A stretch of DNA of 64,000 nucleotides. Source: Hymenobacter algoricola (GTDB lineage Bacteria > Bacteroidota > Bacteroidia > Cytophagales > Hymenobacteraceae). How positions within the stretch are numbered: the first letter of the stretch is position 1; each line of letters opens with the position of its first letter. Below the pieces are notes generated by a model. It worked only from the letters and a program-made list of their open reading frames with translations, ran no database searches and was not told the origin of the DNA. Below, one piece after another: positions 27,680-37,410 of this stretch. The DNA lies in contig NZ_BAABDH010000034.1 in assembly GCF_039539525.1 (NCBI RefSeq), positions 4,865 through 68,864 of the forward strand, given 5' to 3'. The position numbers and the translations under genes are program-made.

Positions 27680-28816
27680 ATGCTGTGTCGTCTCCGCTTC
27701 CGGCTATTGCTTGCCACGCTGCTGCTGCTGCTGCTGCTGGCCGGGCGGCTGCGGGCGCAGCCGCGGCCCGCCACGCCCGGCGACGGCCTGCGCGGGCACT
27801 ACTACGACGGCCAGAACTTCGGGCAGCTCGTGCTGACCCGCGTTGATCCGACCATCGACTTCAACTGGACCATTGAGGGCCCCAGTCCGGCCGGGCGCAC
27901 CTTTGCGGCCCCGGGGCCCGGTGTGCCGCCCGAGTATTTCTCGGTGCGCTGGCTGGGGCACATCTACATTCCCGTCACGGGCCGCTACACGTTCCGCATT
28001 CTCAACGACGACGGCATGCGGGTGTGGCTGGGCGGCAAAAGAATTCTCAGCGCCTGGCGCGACCAGGTCGCCACCGAGTCGGCCGCCGAAATTCAGCTTA
28101 CCGGCGGCCGCTACTATCCGCTGCGGGTAGAATATTGCCAGGTGCAGTGGGATACCCGCGCCCAGCTCACCTGGCAGCAGCCTGGTGCAGCGGCCGAGCC
28201 CCGGCCCATCCCGACGGCCAGCCTCTACGCCACGCTGCCGCCTTCCGCCCGCCCGATTTCGGCTCCCGCCACTGCCCGGCCGGCCGCTCCGACGGCGCCG
28301 GCCGCGGCCCCCGCTCCCCCGTCCCGGGTTGCGTCCAGGCCCACCGTGCGGCCCACCGTCTCGCGGGGAGCCAAGCCGGCGCCGCGCCGGCGGCCAGTGC
28401 TGCCCCGCCGCGGCGCCGCGCTGCCCGCCGCCGATAGCCTCACCACCGCGGTGCCCGACCTGGCCACCCTGCGTAAAGGTGCCGTAGTGCCGCTGACCAA
28501 TCTGTATTTCACCCAAAGCACTGCCACCCTGCTGCCCGCCTCGCGCCCCCTGTTGAACCAGCTGGCCCGCACCCTGCGCGCCCGGCCCGCGCTGCGCCTG
28601 GAAATTGCCGGCCACACCGATAACGTGGGCGAGCCGGCCCTGAACCTGCGCCTGTCGGAGCAGCGGGCCCGCACCGTGCGGCAGTACCTCGTGCAGCAGG
28701 GTATCGACTCGGTGCGCCTCACGGCCCGCGGCTACGGCGGCACCCGTCCCGTAGCCGACAACCACGACCCCGGGCAGCGCCCCCGCAACCGCCGGGTGGA
28801 AGTGGTGGTGCAGTGA
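27680..28816 (+). CDS. PA14 domain-OmpA family envelope protein
   Basis: 378 residues. Signal peptide with a poly-leucine core ends near RAQP (about 27). A PA14-type beta-barrel (about 33-165) has GLRGHYYDGQNF at the front, the FRILNDDGMRVWLGG block and a WDTRAQLTWQQP end; PA14 domains often bind glycans. A Pro/Ala/Arg-rich linker (about 170-250) joins it to a C-terminal OmpA domain (about 265-378) with EIAGHTDNVG and LSEQRARTVRQYL, which binds peptidoglycan. It therefore probably ties a sugar-binding surface or periplasmic module to the cell wall. It is divergent from the metH riboswitch transcript. Confidence 0.88.
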   Translation: MLCRLRFRLLLATLLLLLLLAGRLRAQPRPATPGDGLRGHYYDGQNFGQLVLTRVDPTIDFNWTIEGPSPAGRTFAAPGPGVPPEYFSVRWLGHIYIPVTGRYTFRILNDDGMRVWLGGKRILSAWRDQVATESAAEIQLTGGRYYPLRVEYCQVQWDTRAQLTWQQPGAAAEPRPIPTASLYATLPPSARPISAPATARPAAPTAPAAAPAPPSRVASRPTVRPTVSRGAKPAPRRRPVLPRRGAALPAADSLTTAVPDLATLRKGAVVPLTNLYFTQSTATLLPASRPLLNQLARTLRARPALRLEIAGHTDNVGEPALNLRLSEQRARTVRQYLVQQGIDSVRLTARGYGGTRPVADNHDPGQRPRNRRVEVVVQ

Positions 28817-28825
28817 GCCGGCGGG

Positions 28826-30523
28826 TTAAGGCCGGCCGGCGGAGCCGGGTAGGATTTCCAAGCTCAGAATATCGGCCCCCAGCGCCGGCAGCCACAGGCG
28901 CTGCCGGACGTGGTGCCGGCGCAGAAAATCGGCCACGGCCGGGGTGGGCGGCGTGTTCGGGTTCAGGTCGAACAGCATCATAACCGGCTGGCTGGTCCGC
29001 AGGGGCTGGTGGGCCAGCAGGGAGTCGACGTCCAGAATGACGTGGCCGGCCAGGCGGGCGGCTATTTCGACGCGCTTGTTGTAGTAGTTGCGACCCACGA
29101 TGATGGGCTGGCCGGGGTGCGCGGTGCGCAGCAGCCGGTCGAGGCGGGCCACGTCGGCGGGCCGGCCCGGGGCCTTGTCGATGGAAAAGGCCGGCTCGGT
29201 CAGCAGCAGCCGGGCCGTGCGCCGGCCGCGCGTGGCCACCGCCAGCAGCAAAGACGCCGCCAGCAGCCCCAGCACCGCCGCGCGCAACCCGGCGGGCCGG
29301 AGCGCGGGCCGGCTCACTGCTACGACCAGCACCATTGCGGAAATACTCATAAAGGCCGGCAGGAAGTAGCGCGTATCGGCCACGTAGGTCCAGCGGCCCC
29401 CGGCAAACCAGCCGACCAGCGCGGCGGGGTAGCGCAGGGAAATAGCCGTCAGCAGCCCGGCGCAGAGCAGGGCCGTGCCGCCCGCCAGCAGGTGAAACAG
29501 CACCGGCCGCGTGGGCCAGAGCCGGCCCCGGCGGTGGGCCGCCCGCCCCACCCGGCGCCAGCCCCGCCACAGCCCCGTGGCCACCACCGCCGAAACAAGC
29601 AGCACCGCGGCTGTCCGCAGTCCCGCGCCCGTGGGCAGGCGGCTGAAGTCCAGCTCATTCGAGAAAAAGCTGTGGTACAAAACCGGGTCGAACTGCAGCA
29701 GGTGGTGCCAGTACAGCCCCAGCGTGGCGGCGCCGGCCGGCTCGGTGGTGAGCTGGGTGTAGAACTTGGTGATGTAGTAAGCGTCGCCCGCCACGCGGGC
29801 CTGATACAGGAGCAGCCCGCAAATGAGCGCCACCAAAAACAAGAGCCCCGCCAGCGCCGGCCGCACCAGCCGGGGCCGCCAGCGCCAGCCGAACAGCAGC
29901 AGCGCCAGCGGCAGAAAGAAAGCCAGCGGGTAGTAGGCAAACCGGAAAAGGCAGGCCGCGAAGCCCAGTCCAGCCATGAGCAGCGCCGCCCCGAGCAGCT
30001 GGTGCCGCTGCCCGGCGGGCCGGGTGAGTAAGTTGAACAGCACTGCCAGTCCGCCCGAATAGCAGGCCAGGGCCAGCAGATCGGTACCGAACAGCAGGTG
30101 AAAGGGCGCGTTGCTCAGGCCCCAGAACAGGAAAACAACCGTCGGCGCGTAGGGCGCCAGGTCGCGCCGCAGCGGCTTGAGCAGGTACCACCACGCCAGC
30201 AGCAGCCCCAGCAGCCCGGCCCAGTGCGTGGCCTGGGTAGCAGCCAGGACTTCCGGCGGCCCCCCGCGCAGCAGGCCCGCCAGCAGCCAGGCGTAGCCGG
30301 GCGGCCACAGGTTGAGCGGCTCAAAAACCGGGGCCGACAAATCCAGCCAGTTGGCGCGGGCCAGGCTGATGCCGTGGCCGCGCAGCAGGTTGACGGCGCT
30401 TTCGGTCTGGGTCTGCATGTCGCGGGTGAGCGGGGGCATGGCCAGCTCGTGGGCCCAGCGCAGCAGCACGGCCAGCCCGAAGGCCACACGATTGAGCAGG
30501 GGCCAGGGCAGCTTGTGGGGCAT
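28826..30523 (-). CDS. Polytopic membrane protein, possible GT-C glycosyltransferase
   Basis: 565 residues with about 11-12 membrane helices spread over residues 10-440 and a soluble C-terminal part (about 450-565). The arrangement (early TM, an extracytoplasmic loop with TRDMQTQTESAVNLLRG, many TM helices, C-terminal periplasmic domain) is like GT39/GT83-type glycosyltransferases that use polyprenyl-linked sugars. The acidic pair usually found in the first loop is not clear, so the call stays tentative. It is convergent with the PA14-OmpA gene, 9 bases away. Confidence 0.6.
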   Translation of the reverse strand: MPHKLPWPLLNRVAFGLAVLLRWAHELAMPPLTRDMQTQTESAVNLLRGHGISLARANWLDLSAPVFEPLNLWPPGYAWLLAGLLRGGPPEVLAATQATHWAGLLGLLLAWWYLLKPLRRDLAPYAPTVVFLFWGLSNAPFHLLFGTDLLALACYSGGLAVLFNLLTRPAGQRHQLLGAALLMAGLGFAACLFRFAYYPLAFFLPLALLLFGWRWRPRLVRPALAGLLFLVALICGLLLYQARVAGDAYYITKFYTQLTTEPAGAATLGLYWHHLLQFDPVLYHSFFSNELDFSRLPTGAGLRTAAVLLVSAVVATGLWRGWRRVGRAAHRRGRLWPTRPVLFHLLAGGTALLCAGLLTAISLRYPAALVGWFAGGRWTYVADTRYFLPAFMSISAMVLVVAVSRPALRPAGLRAAVLGLLAASLLLAVATRGRRTARLLLTEPAFSIDKAPGRPADVARLDRLLRTAHPGQPIIVGRNYYNKRVEIAARLAGHVILDVDSLLAHQPLRTSQPVMMLFDLNPNTPPTPAVADFLRRHHVRQRLWLPALGADILSLEILPGSAGRP

Positions 30524-30678
30524 AGAGGCAGCAATACGCGGCGGCCCGCAACCGGGGCCGGGCCGAAGGTAGCAGCCGGCCGGCTATCGGGCCAAACTCC
30601 CGGCGGGCTGCTGGTCCGCCGCCGTCAACTTTTCGGCCGCGGCGCGGTTTATACCCGCATCTGCCCAATGGGCAGGTG

Positions 30679-30700
30679 GCCCGCCCCGGTTGGGGCGGGC
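30679..30700 (+). other. GC hairpin in the leader of the old yellow enzyme gene
   Basis: GCCCGCCCC (30679-30687) and GGGGCGGGC (30692-30700) form a 9-bp all-GC stem with a 4-base loop, 23 bases before the ATG at 30724. It could stabilise or dampen the transcript; no T-tract follows. Confidence 0.4.
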
Positions 30701-30723
30701 TCCGGCGTTTACTCTTTTCCCTT

Positions 30724-31830
30724 ATGTCCCAGACCCAATCCCTGCTCTTTCTGCCTGCCCGCCTGGGCGGCATTGCGCTTAAAAACCACGTGGTAATGGC
30801 GCCGCTCACGCGCAGCCGTGCCCTGGGCAACGTGCCCAACGCGCTGATGGCTACTTACTACGGCCAGCGCGCCGGCGCCGGCCTCATCATCACCGAAGGC
30901 ACGTCGCCCGCGGCCAACGGGCTGGGCTACTCCCGGATTCCGGGCCTGTACAGCCCCGCGCAGGTGGCCGGCTGGAAGCTGGTAACCGACGCGGTACACG
31001 CCAAAGGCGGCCATATTTTCGTGCAGCTCATGCACACGGGCCGCATCTCCCACCCCCTGAACCTGCCGGCCGGGGCCGAGATGGTCGCGCCTTCGGCCCT
31101 GGCCGCGGCCGGCGAAATGTGGACCGACCAGGAGCAGATGCAGCCCCAGCCCACGCCCCGCGCCCTGACGACGGCCGAGGTGAAAGAGCTGGTGCAGCAG
31201 CACGTGCAGAGCGCCCGGCTGGCCATCGAAGCCGGCTTCGACGGCGTGGAGCTGCACGGCGCCAACGGCTACCTGATTGAGCAGTTTCTGAACCCGGCCG
31301 CCAACCAGCGCACCGACGAGTACGGCGGCAGCCTCGAAAACCGCAGCCGCTTCGCCCTGGAAGTAGCCGCCGGAGTTGTGGCCGCCATCGGGGCCGAGCG
31401 GGTGGGCATCCGCCTCTCGCCCTACAGCCAGGCCGGCGACCTGAAGCCCTTCGACGACCTGGACGCGCAGTACCTGTATCTGGCCGAGCAGCTGCAACAG
31501 CTGGGGCTGGTGTACCTGCACCTCGTCGACCACTCCAGCATGGGCGGGGCCAAAGTGCCGACGGAGCTGGTGGCCGGCATCCGGGAGCGGTTTACCAACA
31601 CCCTGATCCTGAGCGGGGGCTACGACAAGCCGCGGGCTGAGGCCGACCTGCAAAGCGGCAAGGGCGACCTTATCACCTTCGGCCGGCCTTTCATCTCGAA
31701 CCCCGACCTGGTGGCGCGGATGCAGCAGGATGCCGAGCTGGCCCAGCCCAACCCCGACCTGTTCTACACCCCCGGCCCCGAAGGCTACACCGACTACCCG
31801 GTGCTGGCGCAGGCCAAAGCCAAGGCCTAA
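30724..31830 (+). CDS. NADH:flavin oxidoreductase / old yellow enzyme (alkene reductase)
   Basis: 368 residues from ATG 30724. FMN-dependent reductase of activated C=C bonds, NemA/OYE type. A TIM barrel is recognised by VMAPLTRSRA at the front (FMN phosphate side), HGANGYLIEQFL plus DEYGGSLENRSRF in the middle (the class signature) and FGRPFISNPDLV near the end. The Thr/Arg pattern after the first strand and the missing N-terminal extension fit the classical group. Physiological substrate unknown. Three tandem palindromes lie after its stop. Confidence 0.93.
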   Translation: MSQTQSLLFLPARLGGIALKNHVVMAPLTRSRALGNVPNALMATYYGQRAGAGLIITEGTSPAANGLGYSRIPGLYSPAQVAGWKLVTDAVHAKGGHIFVQLMHTGRISHPLNLPAGAEMVAPSALAAAGEMWTDQEQMQPQPTPRALTTAEVKELVQQHVQSARLAIEAGFDGVELHGANGYLIEQFLNPAANQRTDEYGGSLENRSRFALEVAAGVVAAIGAERVGIRLSPYSQAGDLKPFDDLDAQYLYLAEQLQQLGLVYLHLVDHSSMGGAKVPTELVAGIRERFTNTLILSGGYDKPRAEADLQSGKGDLITFGRPFISNPDLVARMQQDAELAQPNPDLFYTPGPEGYTDYPVLAQAKAKA

Positions 31831-31941
31831 GCCGGGGCTGAACCCCGTAGCCGAATCCCCGGTCTGCCAGTTGGCGGGCCGGGAATTGTCGTTTTAGCGG
31901 AGCCCGGTAGCTTGTCACATAAATGGAAAAAATAAAAAAAA

Positions 31942-32034
31942 GTGTGACACGGGCTGTCACACTTTTTGAAAAAACGGGACTTAGTGTGACACGGGTTGTC
32001 ACACTTTTTAAAAAAAACCGGCTTGGTGTGACAA
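31942..32034. repeat. Tandem palindromic repeat, 42-bp period
   Basis: Two complete palindromes (GTGTGACA, a 5-base centre, TGTCACAC, then a T-run) begin at 31942 and 31984, and a third copy starting at 32026 keeps only the left half (GTGTGACAA). The period is exactly 42 bases. Each complete copy has A-runs before and T-runs after the stem, so each can act as a terminator in both directions. The whole 325-base gap 31831-32155 holds nothing else I can support; a 67-codon open frame across it is just the translated repeat. Confidence 0.75.
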
Positions 32035-32155
32035 CGACGGGTGCCCGTCGGCCGGCCGGGGACGGGCGCAATAAAATCGGGCGGCCGGCGGCGGCGGGTT
32101 TGGCTGCCGCCCGGGATTTTGCGTAAGCAAAGGCTCTACTCCTTACTGCTTCGCT

Positions 32156-33109
32156 ATGCCCGCCAAAAAAGCCGCCGCTGCCGCCAAAACCACCGCTGCC
32201 AAAGCCCCCGCCAAGAAAGCCGCTCCCGCTGCCAAGCCCGAAACCCGCCCCACGGCCAAGGACATGAAGCAGGCGGCCCAGAAGCTGCCCTACCCCGCCC
32301 GGCAGGCCGATATGAAGCTGCAGCCCGACACCGACTTTGCCAACTACAAAGCCGCCGGCAAGCTTACCGGCAAGGTGGCCCTCATCACCGGGGCCGACTC
32401 CGGCATCGGGCGGGCCGTAGCCATTGCCTTCGCCCTGGAGGGCGCCGACGTGGCCGTGCTCTACAACGAAAACGACGTGGACGCCCAGGAAACCCAGCGG
32501 CGGATTGAGAAGGTAAAGCGCCGCTGCCTGCTGCTCAAGCTCGATGTGCGCGACCCGGAGCAGTGCCGGCAGGCCGTACGCCGCACCCTTGCCGAGCTGG
32601 GGGGGCTCAATATTCTGGTCAACAACGCCGCCTTCCAGATGAGCCAGGCGAAGTTTGAGGACATCAGCGAGGAGCAGATCCGCCGCACCTTCGACACCAA
32701 CATTCTGGGCTACATCTGGATGGCCCAGGCCGCTATTCCCCACCTCAAAAAGGACGACAGCATCATCAACACCGGCTCCATCGTGGGCCTGACGGGCATC
32801 CCGATTCTGGTAGACTACGCCAGCTCCAAGTCGGCCATTCACGCCCTGACCAAGAGCCTGGCCCAGTACCTGGGTGAGAAGGGCATCCGGGTAAACTGCG
32901 TGGTGCCCGGCCCGGTCTGGACGCCCAACATTCCGGCCACCATGCCCCGGGCCGAAATCGAGAAGTTCGGCCACGAAGTAGCCCTGGCCCGCCCGGGTCA
33001 GCCCGAGGAAATAGCCCCCGCCTACGTGCTGCTGGCTTCCCAGGACGGCTCGTTCATGACCGGCAGCCTCGTCCACGTCACGGGTGGCAAAATGAGCTCC
33101 GACCAGTAG
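32156..33109 (+). CDS. Short-chain dehydrogenase/reductase with Lys/Ala-rich N-terminal tail
   Basis: 317 residues. Residues about 70-317 are an SDR Rossmann enzyme of the YghA/general stress protein 39 group: cofactor motif TGADSGIG, NNAA, the active Ser in NTGSIVG, and catalytic Tyr/Lys in YASSK. The first 45-50 residues are almost only Lys, Ala, Pro and Thr (AKKAA-type repeats), like histone H1 tails and unlike the normal family start; they are likely disordered and may bind nucleic acid or cell wall. A terminator follows. Confidence 0.9.
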   Translation: MPAKKAAAAAKTTAAKAPAKKAAPAAKPETRPTAKDMKQAAQKLPYPARQADMKLQPDTDFANYKAAGKLTGKVALITGADSGIGRAVAIAFALEGADVAVLYNENDVDAQETQRRIEKVKRRCLLLKLDVRDPEQCRQAVRRTLAELGGLNILVNNAAFQMSQAKFEDISEEQIRRTFDTNILGYIWMAQAAIPHLKKDDSIINTGSIVGLTGIPILVDYASSKSAIHALTKSLAQYLGEKGIRVNCVVPGPVWTPNIPATMPRAEIEKFGHEVALARPGQPEEIAPAYVLLASQDGSFMTGSLVHVTGGKMSSDQ

Positions 33110-33130
33110 CCTGGCCAGGTCGTTGAAAGC

Positions 33131-33171
33131 AAAAAAAGGGGCGGCTCCGCAATGGAGCCGCCCCTTTTTTT
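33131..33171. terminator. Bidirectional intrinsic terminator
   Basis: An 18-base left arm (33131-33148) and right arm (33154-33171) pair perfectly around a 5-base loop; A7 and T7 runs at the ends make it work for both converging genes (the SDR and the beta-helix protein). Confidence 0.92.
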
Positions 33172-33187
33172 GCGAATAGTCTGCCCG

Positions 33188-36100
33188 TTACTCCACCACA
33201 ATGCGGCGGCCGGTAGTCTGGCCTTCGGTGCTGAGGCGGAGCAGGTACATGCCTTTGGCGAGGCCCTGCAGATCAAGCGGATGCTGGGTGGCGCCGCCGG
33301 CATGGCGGACCTGCTGCCGCAAAACCGGGCGTCCCAGGGCGTCCAGCAGCTGCAGGTCGAGCAGGCGGGCCGGACCGGCTACGGCCAGCGTCAGCGGGCC
33401 GGCCGTCGGGTTGGGGTAGCACGAAACGCTCAGCTCCCGCAGGGCCGCCACCGTGGCCGTGCCCTGCTGAATAGTGAGCGTAACCGGGGTGGCGGGGCTC
33501 ACGCAGGCATTCAGCGAGTCGACCACGAAGTAGGTGTAGGTGCCCAGCGCCGTGCGGCCCGTGGCGAAGCTGGGCCCGGCAAACAGGCGCTGGGTCAGGG
33601 CGGCATTGCCGTACCACACGGCCACGCCGGGGCTGGTGGTGGCGGCCGTCAGGTTGGGAATAGCCTGGCCGAAAACTCCGACCTGATTGGCCGCGGCCGG
33701 GGCCGGGCGGGCGGAGGCCGCAAACTCGAACGCGCCGATGTCGGGGGTAGCGGCGTTGCGGGTGGCCCCGGTGATGTCGGTCGGCACGTTGGACAGGGCG
33801 CGGGCCCGGCCGTCGAGGTTGCAGTTGGCATTGGTTACGGGCCGCAGGTCGCCGGGCGTCGTCAGCACAAACACGGGCCGGGTAACCAGGCTGGCCGCAT
33901 CCTGGCCGGTGGCGGTGCGCAGGGCCGCCAGCGTGGGCCGGTCGGCGCCATTCAGGTACGCCAGCGTGGCCTGCGGGCCCTGGGCCGAGTAGGCATTGTT
34001 GTCGGAAGCGGTGAGGGGGGAGGTGGCCGGGGCCGAATACAGGGCGTAGGCTTTGCCGCCGGCGGCCGTGGTCGTCTGCTCGTTCACCAGCAGGTTGTTG
34101 ACCAGTGACACGTCCGTAACGCCGGTGTTGACCGTCACGGCCCCCGACACCGGGGTCGTGCCCTCGGCCAGGTTGCCGGTGAGGCGAATGGTATTGTAGG
34201 CCAGCTTGTAGCCGCCGCCCGCGTTCATATACACGCCGTGGGGCGTAAAGGCCACGCCGTTGTCGCCGCTGCTCACGATGTCGGAAATGAAGTTGTTGAC
34301 CACCGAAATATTGGCATTGCTGCCCGTGGCCGACAGCCGGATGCCCGTGGCCCCGAAGCTGTTGGTGGTGCCCGTGCCGGTGTGCGCCACGTCCCGGATC
34401 CGGTTGCCGCTGACGATGCCGTCCACGGCCGTGGTGCCCACCACCACGCCGGCCACGGCCGGGCTGGTGGCCCGCGTCACGCCGGCAATGGTGTTGTTGC
34501 TCACCGCAAAGCCCGTGGTGGCCAGCACCACGATACCGCTGCTGCCGACTTTATCCGCGGCCGCGGTGCTGCCGATGACGTTGCCGGCGGCCACGAAGTT
34601 CACGCAGCTGGCCTGGGCCTGAATGGCGGTGGCGGTGCGGGCAATGTTGCACTGGCGCACGGCTCCGTCGGTGGCGCCGCTGAAGGCCACTCCGTAGGCG
34701 GTAAGCGGGCTGGCCGCCCGCAGCTCCAGGCCGCGCAGGGTTACGTTGGCGCCCGTCACGAACACCACGCCGCTGCTGGCGGCCGTGCCCGCGTTGGCCA
34801 GGCTGAGCGAGCCGCTGTTGCCGACGGGCGTAGCGCCTTCAATCGTCACGTTGCTGGCCTCCACGATAAGCAGGGGCGTGGGGGTATTGGCCGTCAGGGC
34901 TACGGCCCGCAGCGGAGCCGGCCGGATCAGCACGGTATTGGTGGCGCTGGAGCCGGGGTTGGCCGCCAGGGTGATGGGAAACGTCTCGGTGGGGTAGGTG
35001 AGGTCGATAAGCTGCAGGATGAGGGCCCCGCTCAGCTCATTGTTGCTCAGCGCGGTGGCCGCGGCCGTCAGCGTGGGGTAGTCGGCGGCCGCGGAGATGC
35101 CCACGGTTTTCACCCCGCTGATCAGACCCAGGATGCGGTAGGAGCCGGGCGGGGTCGGGGCACTGCTGATGCTGGCCACGGAGGTGGCGGCGAAGCCCGG
35201 GCCGGGCGAGGCACTCACGTTGGGCGGCGTGGCCAGATCCTGGGCCGTGACGAAGTACTCGATGACGTCGCCGGGGGCGGGGGCGCTGCGCAGCTTGCTC
35301 ACGTCGAGGGTGAAGGTGTAGCTGGTGGTGGGCGCCGGGCCGGCGGGCACCCACTTCCAGCCGTTGCCGGGGGCGTTGTTGGGGGCCGTGAAAACGTTGG
35401 CGTCGGTGCTCTTTTTGTAATATAGCCGCGGCCCGAAAGCGGTGTTGTCCAGGCCGCTGAGGTCAGTTATGACCACGCTCAGGCTGCGGTTGCCCAGGCT
35501 GGCGGTGTTAGGCAGTGCCGCGTACGTGATGCTGGGGCCCGACAAGTCCACGATCAGGAAGCTGCCTTCGTCGGCGCCCAGATCGGGCCGGGCTACCACC
35601 CGGGCTTCGGCGTCGATATCGGTCGGCACGGGCAGGGGCGCGGCCACCAGGCTCAGGCCGCCGCTTTCCGCCTGCGTCGCCGCGCCGGGCTGGAGGTGCG
35701 GGTCGGTCAGCGGATTCACAAACGGCACGTTTTCCGTCACCGCGCTTTGGTCGGCCGGGGCGGCCCGCTGCTGGTACTGGGCCAGGGTCTGGTCGACGGC
35801 CGGGGTGGTGGCCACGCCGTAGAAGATGGGCTTCTCGGCCGAGGGCAGCCCGGCGTAGAACAGGTTGTTGTTCGAGGCGGCGGCCAGGTTGGTGAGCACG
35901 GCGGTGCTTTTGAAGAAGGCCGCCGCCACGCCGCCCCCGCCGGCGGGCAGGCTCACCAGGTTCACGAAGATGTTGTTGCGCAAGTCCACCGCCGGGGTGC
36001 CCGAAATGTAGAAGGCCCCGCTCTTGTTGGCCGGGGCCGTGGGCGTGTAGCTCAGCACCACCGTATTGTGGTAGCAGTAGTTGTTGGTGCCGCCGCGGAA

Positions 36101-37180
36101 GCTCAGCGCCCGCACCGAGGTGCCCGCCGTGCTGGCCAGCGCCCGGATGTCGTAGACGAAGTTGTTGAACACGTTGTTGGTCGTGCCCGCCGTGATGTCC
36201 ATGCCCGAGGCAAAGCCCGAGGTGCCCAGCGCGGCAATGTCATAGGTGCGGTTGCGGCCGATGTTGTGGAGCGTGCCGCTGTTGACATAGATGCCCTGGG
36301 CCGCCGAGGTGCTGCCCGTACCCGTCAGGGCGTGCACGCGGTTGTCGAGGATGTCGACCGTATTAACGGAGCCATTCGAGTAGATGCCGTACACGGCGCT
36401 CGACGAGCTCAGGCCCGATACGTCCATATTTGAAACCCTGGCCGCGGTCTGGCTGCGCAGGTAGATGCCGTACACCGTGCCCGTCGTGGGTCCGCCCGCC
36501 GTGGGGTAGCCGATGCTCAGCACCCGGCCCGGCGCTCCGCCCGGCACCGTCCCGATTTCGTTGCCGCTGTCGGTGAGCGTGCTGCCCGCGTCGAGGTTGT
36601 AGCCGTTGAAGCAGTCCTGCACGGTGTTGGACAGGAAGCGGTTGGCGTTGTTGCCGCCGTCCTGCCCAAACACGCCGAAGGTGCGGGTGGGGTTGGTGCG
36701 GTTCAGGTCCACGGTGCAGTTCTGCACGAGGTTGTTGGTGGCCCCGCCCTTCAGCCACAGGCCGTACTCCAGCTGCTGGGCGGCCGTGGTATTGGCCGCT
36801 GCGTCATTGATATCGATACCGTCGAGGGTCACGTAGTCGGCCCCGTCGAGGGTGAGGCCGGCATCGGTGGCGCCGGTGCCCGCGCCTTCGAGGCGGGGGT
36901 TGGCGGCGGGGCCGTCCTTGCGGAAGATGATGGGGTTGGCGGCCGTGCCGCTGGCCGTAATAGCCGGGGGCAGCTCGGCAAACACCGTCCCGCTCTTCAC
37001 CCGAAACGTGACTCCGCCCGCGCCGACGCCGCCGGCATTCAGCGCCGCCACGGCGGCCGAGAAAGTTGCGTAGTTGTTCGGGCCCGTCCCGCTGGGGTCA
37101 ATGGTTTTGGGGCCCGCAAGCTGGGCGTGGGCGGCGGGACTCAGACCCAGCGCCAGCAAAGAGTAAAGCAGTCGTTTCAT
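33188..37180 (-). CDS. Large parallel-beta-helix protein with type IX secretion tail
   Basis: 1330 residues from ATG 37180 (signal peptide ends AHAQ, about 20). Two long stretches (about 60-420 and 590-930) have the Asn-rich ladder pattern of right-handed beta-helices (SNNTIAG, NNLVQNC, GNRIRDV), typical of pectate-lyase-like or carbohydrate-binding surface proteins. A fibronectin- or Ig-like part lies between them (about 430-560). The last 80-90 residues (from SCYPNPTAGPL through GMYLLRL) form a type A T9SS C-terminal signal, so the protein is exported across the outer membrane and anchored or released. No catalytic site is evident. It is transcribed towards a shared terminator. Confidence 0.88.
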   Translation of the reverse strand: MKRLLYSLLALGLSPAAHAQLAGPKTIDPSGTGPNNYATFSAAVAALNAGGVGAGGVTFRVKSGTVFAELPPAITASGTAANPIIFRKDGPAANPRLEGAGTGATDAGLTLDGADYVTLDGIDINDAAANTTAAQQLEYGLWLKGGATNNLVQNCTVDLNRTNPTRTFGVFGQDGGNNANRFLSNTVQDCFNGYNLDAGSTLTDSGNEIGTVPGGAPGRVLSIGYPTAGGPTTGTVYGIYLRSQTAARVSNMDVSGLSSSSAVYGIYSNGSVNTVDILDNRVHALTGTGSTSAAQGIYVNSGTLHNIGRNRTYDIAALGTSGFASGMDITAGTTNNVFNNFVYDIRALASTAGTSVRALSFRGGTNNYCYHNTVVLSYTPTAPANKSGAFYISGTPAVDLRNNIFVNLVSLPAGGGGVAAAFFKSTAVLTNLAAASNNNLFYAGLPSAEKPIFYGVATTPAVDQTLAQYQQRAAPADQSAVTENVPFVNPLTDPHLQPGAATQAESGGLSLVAAPLPVPTDIDAEARVVARPDLGADEGSFLIVDLSGPSITYAALPNTASLGNRSLSVVITDLSGLDNTAFGPRLYYKKSTDANVFTAPNNAPGNGWKWVPAGPAPTTSYTFTLDVSKLRSAPAPGDVIEYFVTAQDLATPPNVSASPGPGFAATSVASISSAPTPPGSYRILGLISGVKTVGISAAADYPTLTAAATALSNNELSGALILQLIDLTYPTETFPITLAANPGSSATNTVLIRPAPLRAVALTANTPTPLLIVEASNVTIEGATPVGNSGSLSLANAGTAASSGVVFVTGANVTLRGLELRAASPLTAYGVAFSGATDGAVRQCNIARTATAIQAQASCVNFVAAGNVIGSTAAADKVGSSGIVVLATTGFAVSNNTIAGVTRATSPAVAGVVVGTTAVDGIVSGNRIRDVAHTGTGTTNSFGATGIRLSATGSNANISVVNNFISDIVSSGDNGVAFTPHGVYMNAGGGYKLAYNTIRLTGNLAEGTTPVSGAVTVNTGVTDVSLVNNLLVNEQTTTAAGGKAYALYSAPATSPLTASDNNAYSAQGPQATLAYLNGADRPTLAALRTATGQDAASLVTRPVFVLTTPGDLRPVTNANCNLDGRARALSNVPTDITGATRNAATPDIGAFEFAASARPAPAAANQVGVFGQAIPNLTAATTSPGVAVWYGNAALTQRLFAGPSFATGRTALGTYTYFVVDSLNACVSPATPVTLTIQQGTATVAALRELSVSCYPNPTAGPLTLAVAGPARLLDLQLLDALGRPVLRQQVRHAGGATQHPLDLQGLAKGMYLLRLSTEGQTTGRRIVVE

Positions 37181-37410
37181 ACGCAGTGAGGTGAGGCGGA
37201 ATGTGGTGTGGAAGATAGAAAAAATAGGAACGAAGTTGTGCGGCCGGCTGACCCCGCAATTCGCCGGCCGCCGGAAAACCGGTGGCAACCCAGACAAAAG
37301 GCGGCTTGGGCGGTTCTGCCTGGGTGCGGCCGCGCCGCCTGCATAACCTTCGGCGAAGCCCGGCAGTACTGCTAGTGGTTGCCCGGCTTCTCGTTTCTTC
37401 CTTTCTCCCC

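Noticed and set aside
31942..32034. CRISPR-like repeats
   Set aside because: Only two and a half units, spacers of 16 bases that are alike, no cas genes.
31923..32126. 67-residue protein with repeated SVTRxVTLF
   Set aside because: It is the translated 42-base tandem palindrome; the unit is a multiple of three so the frame stays open.
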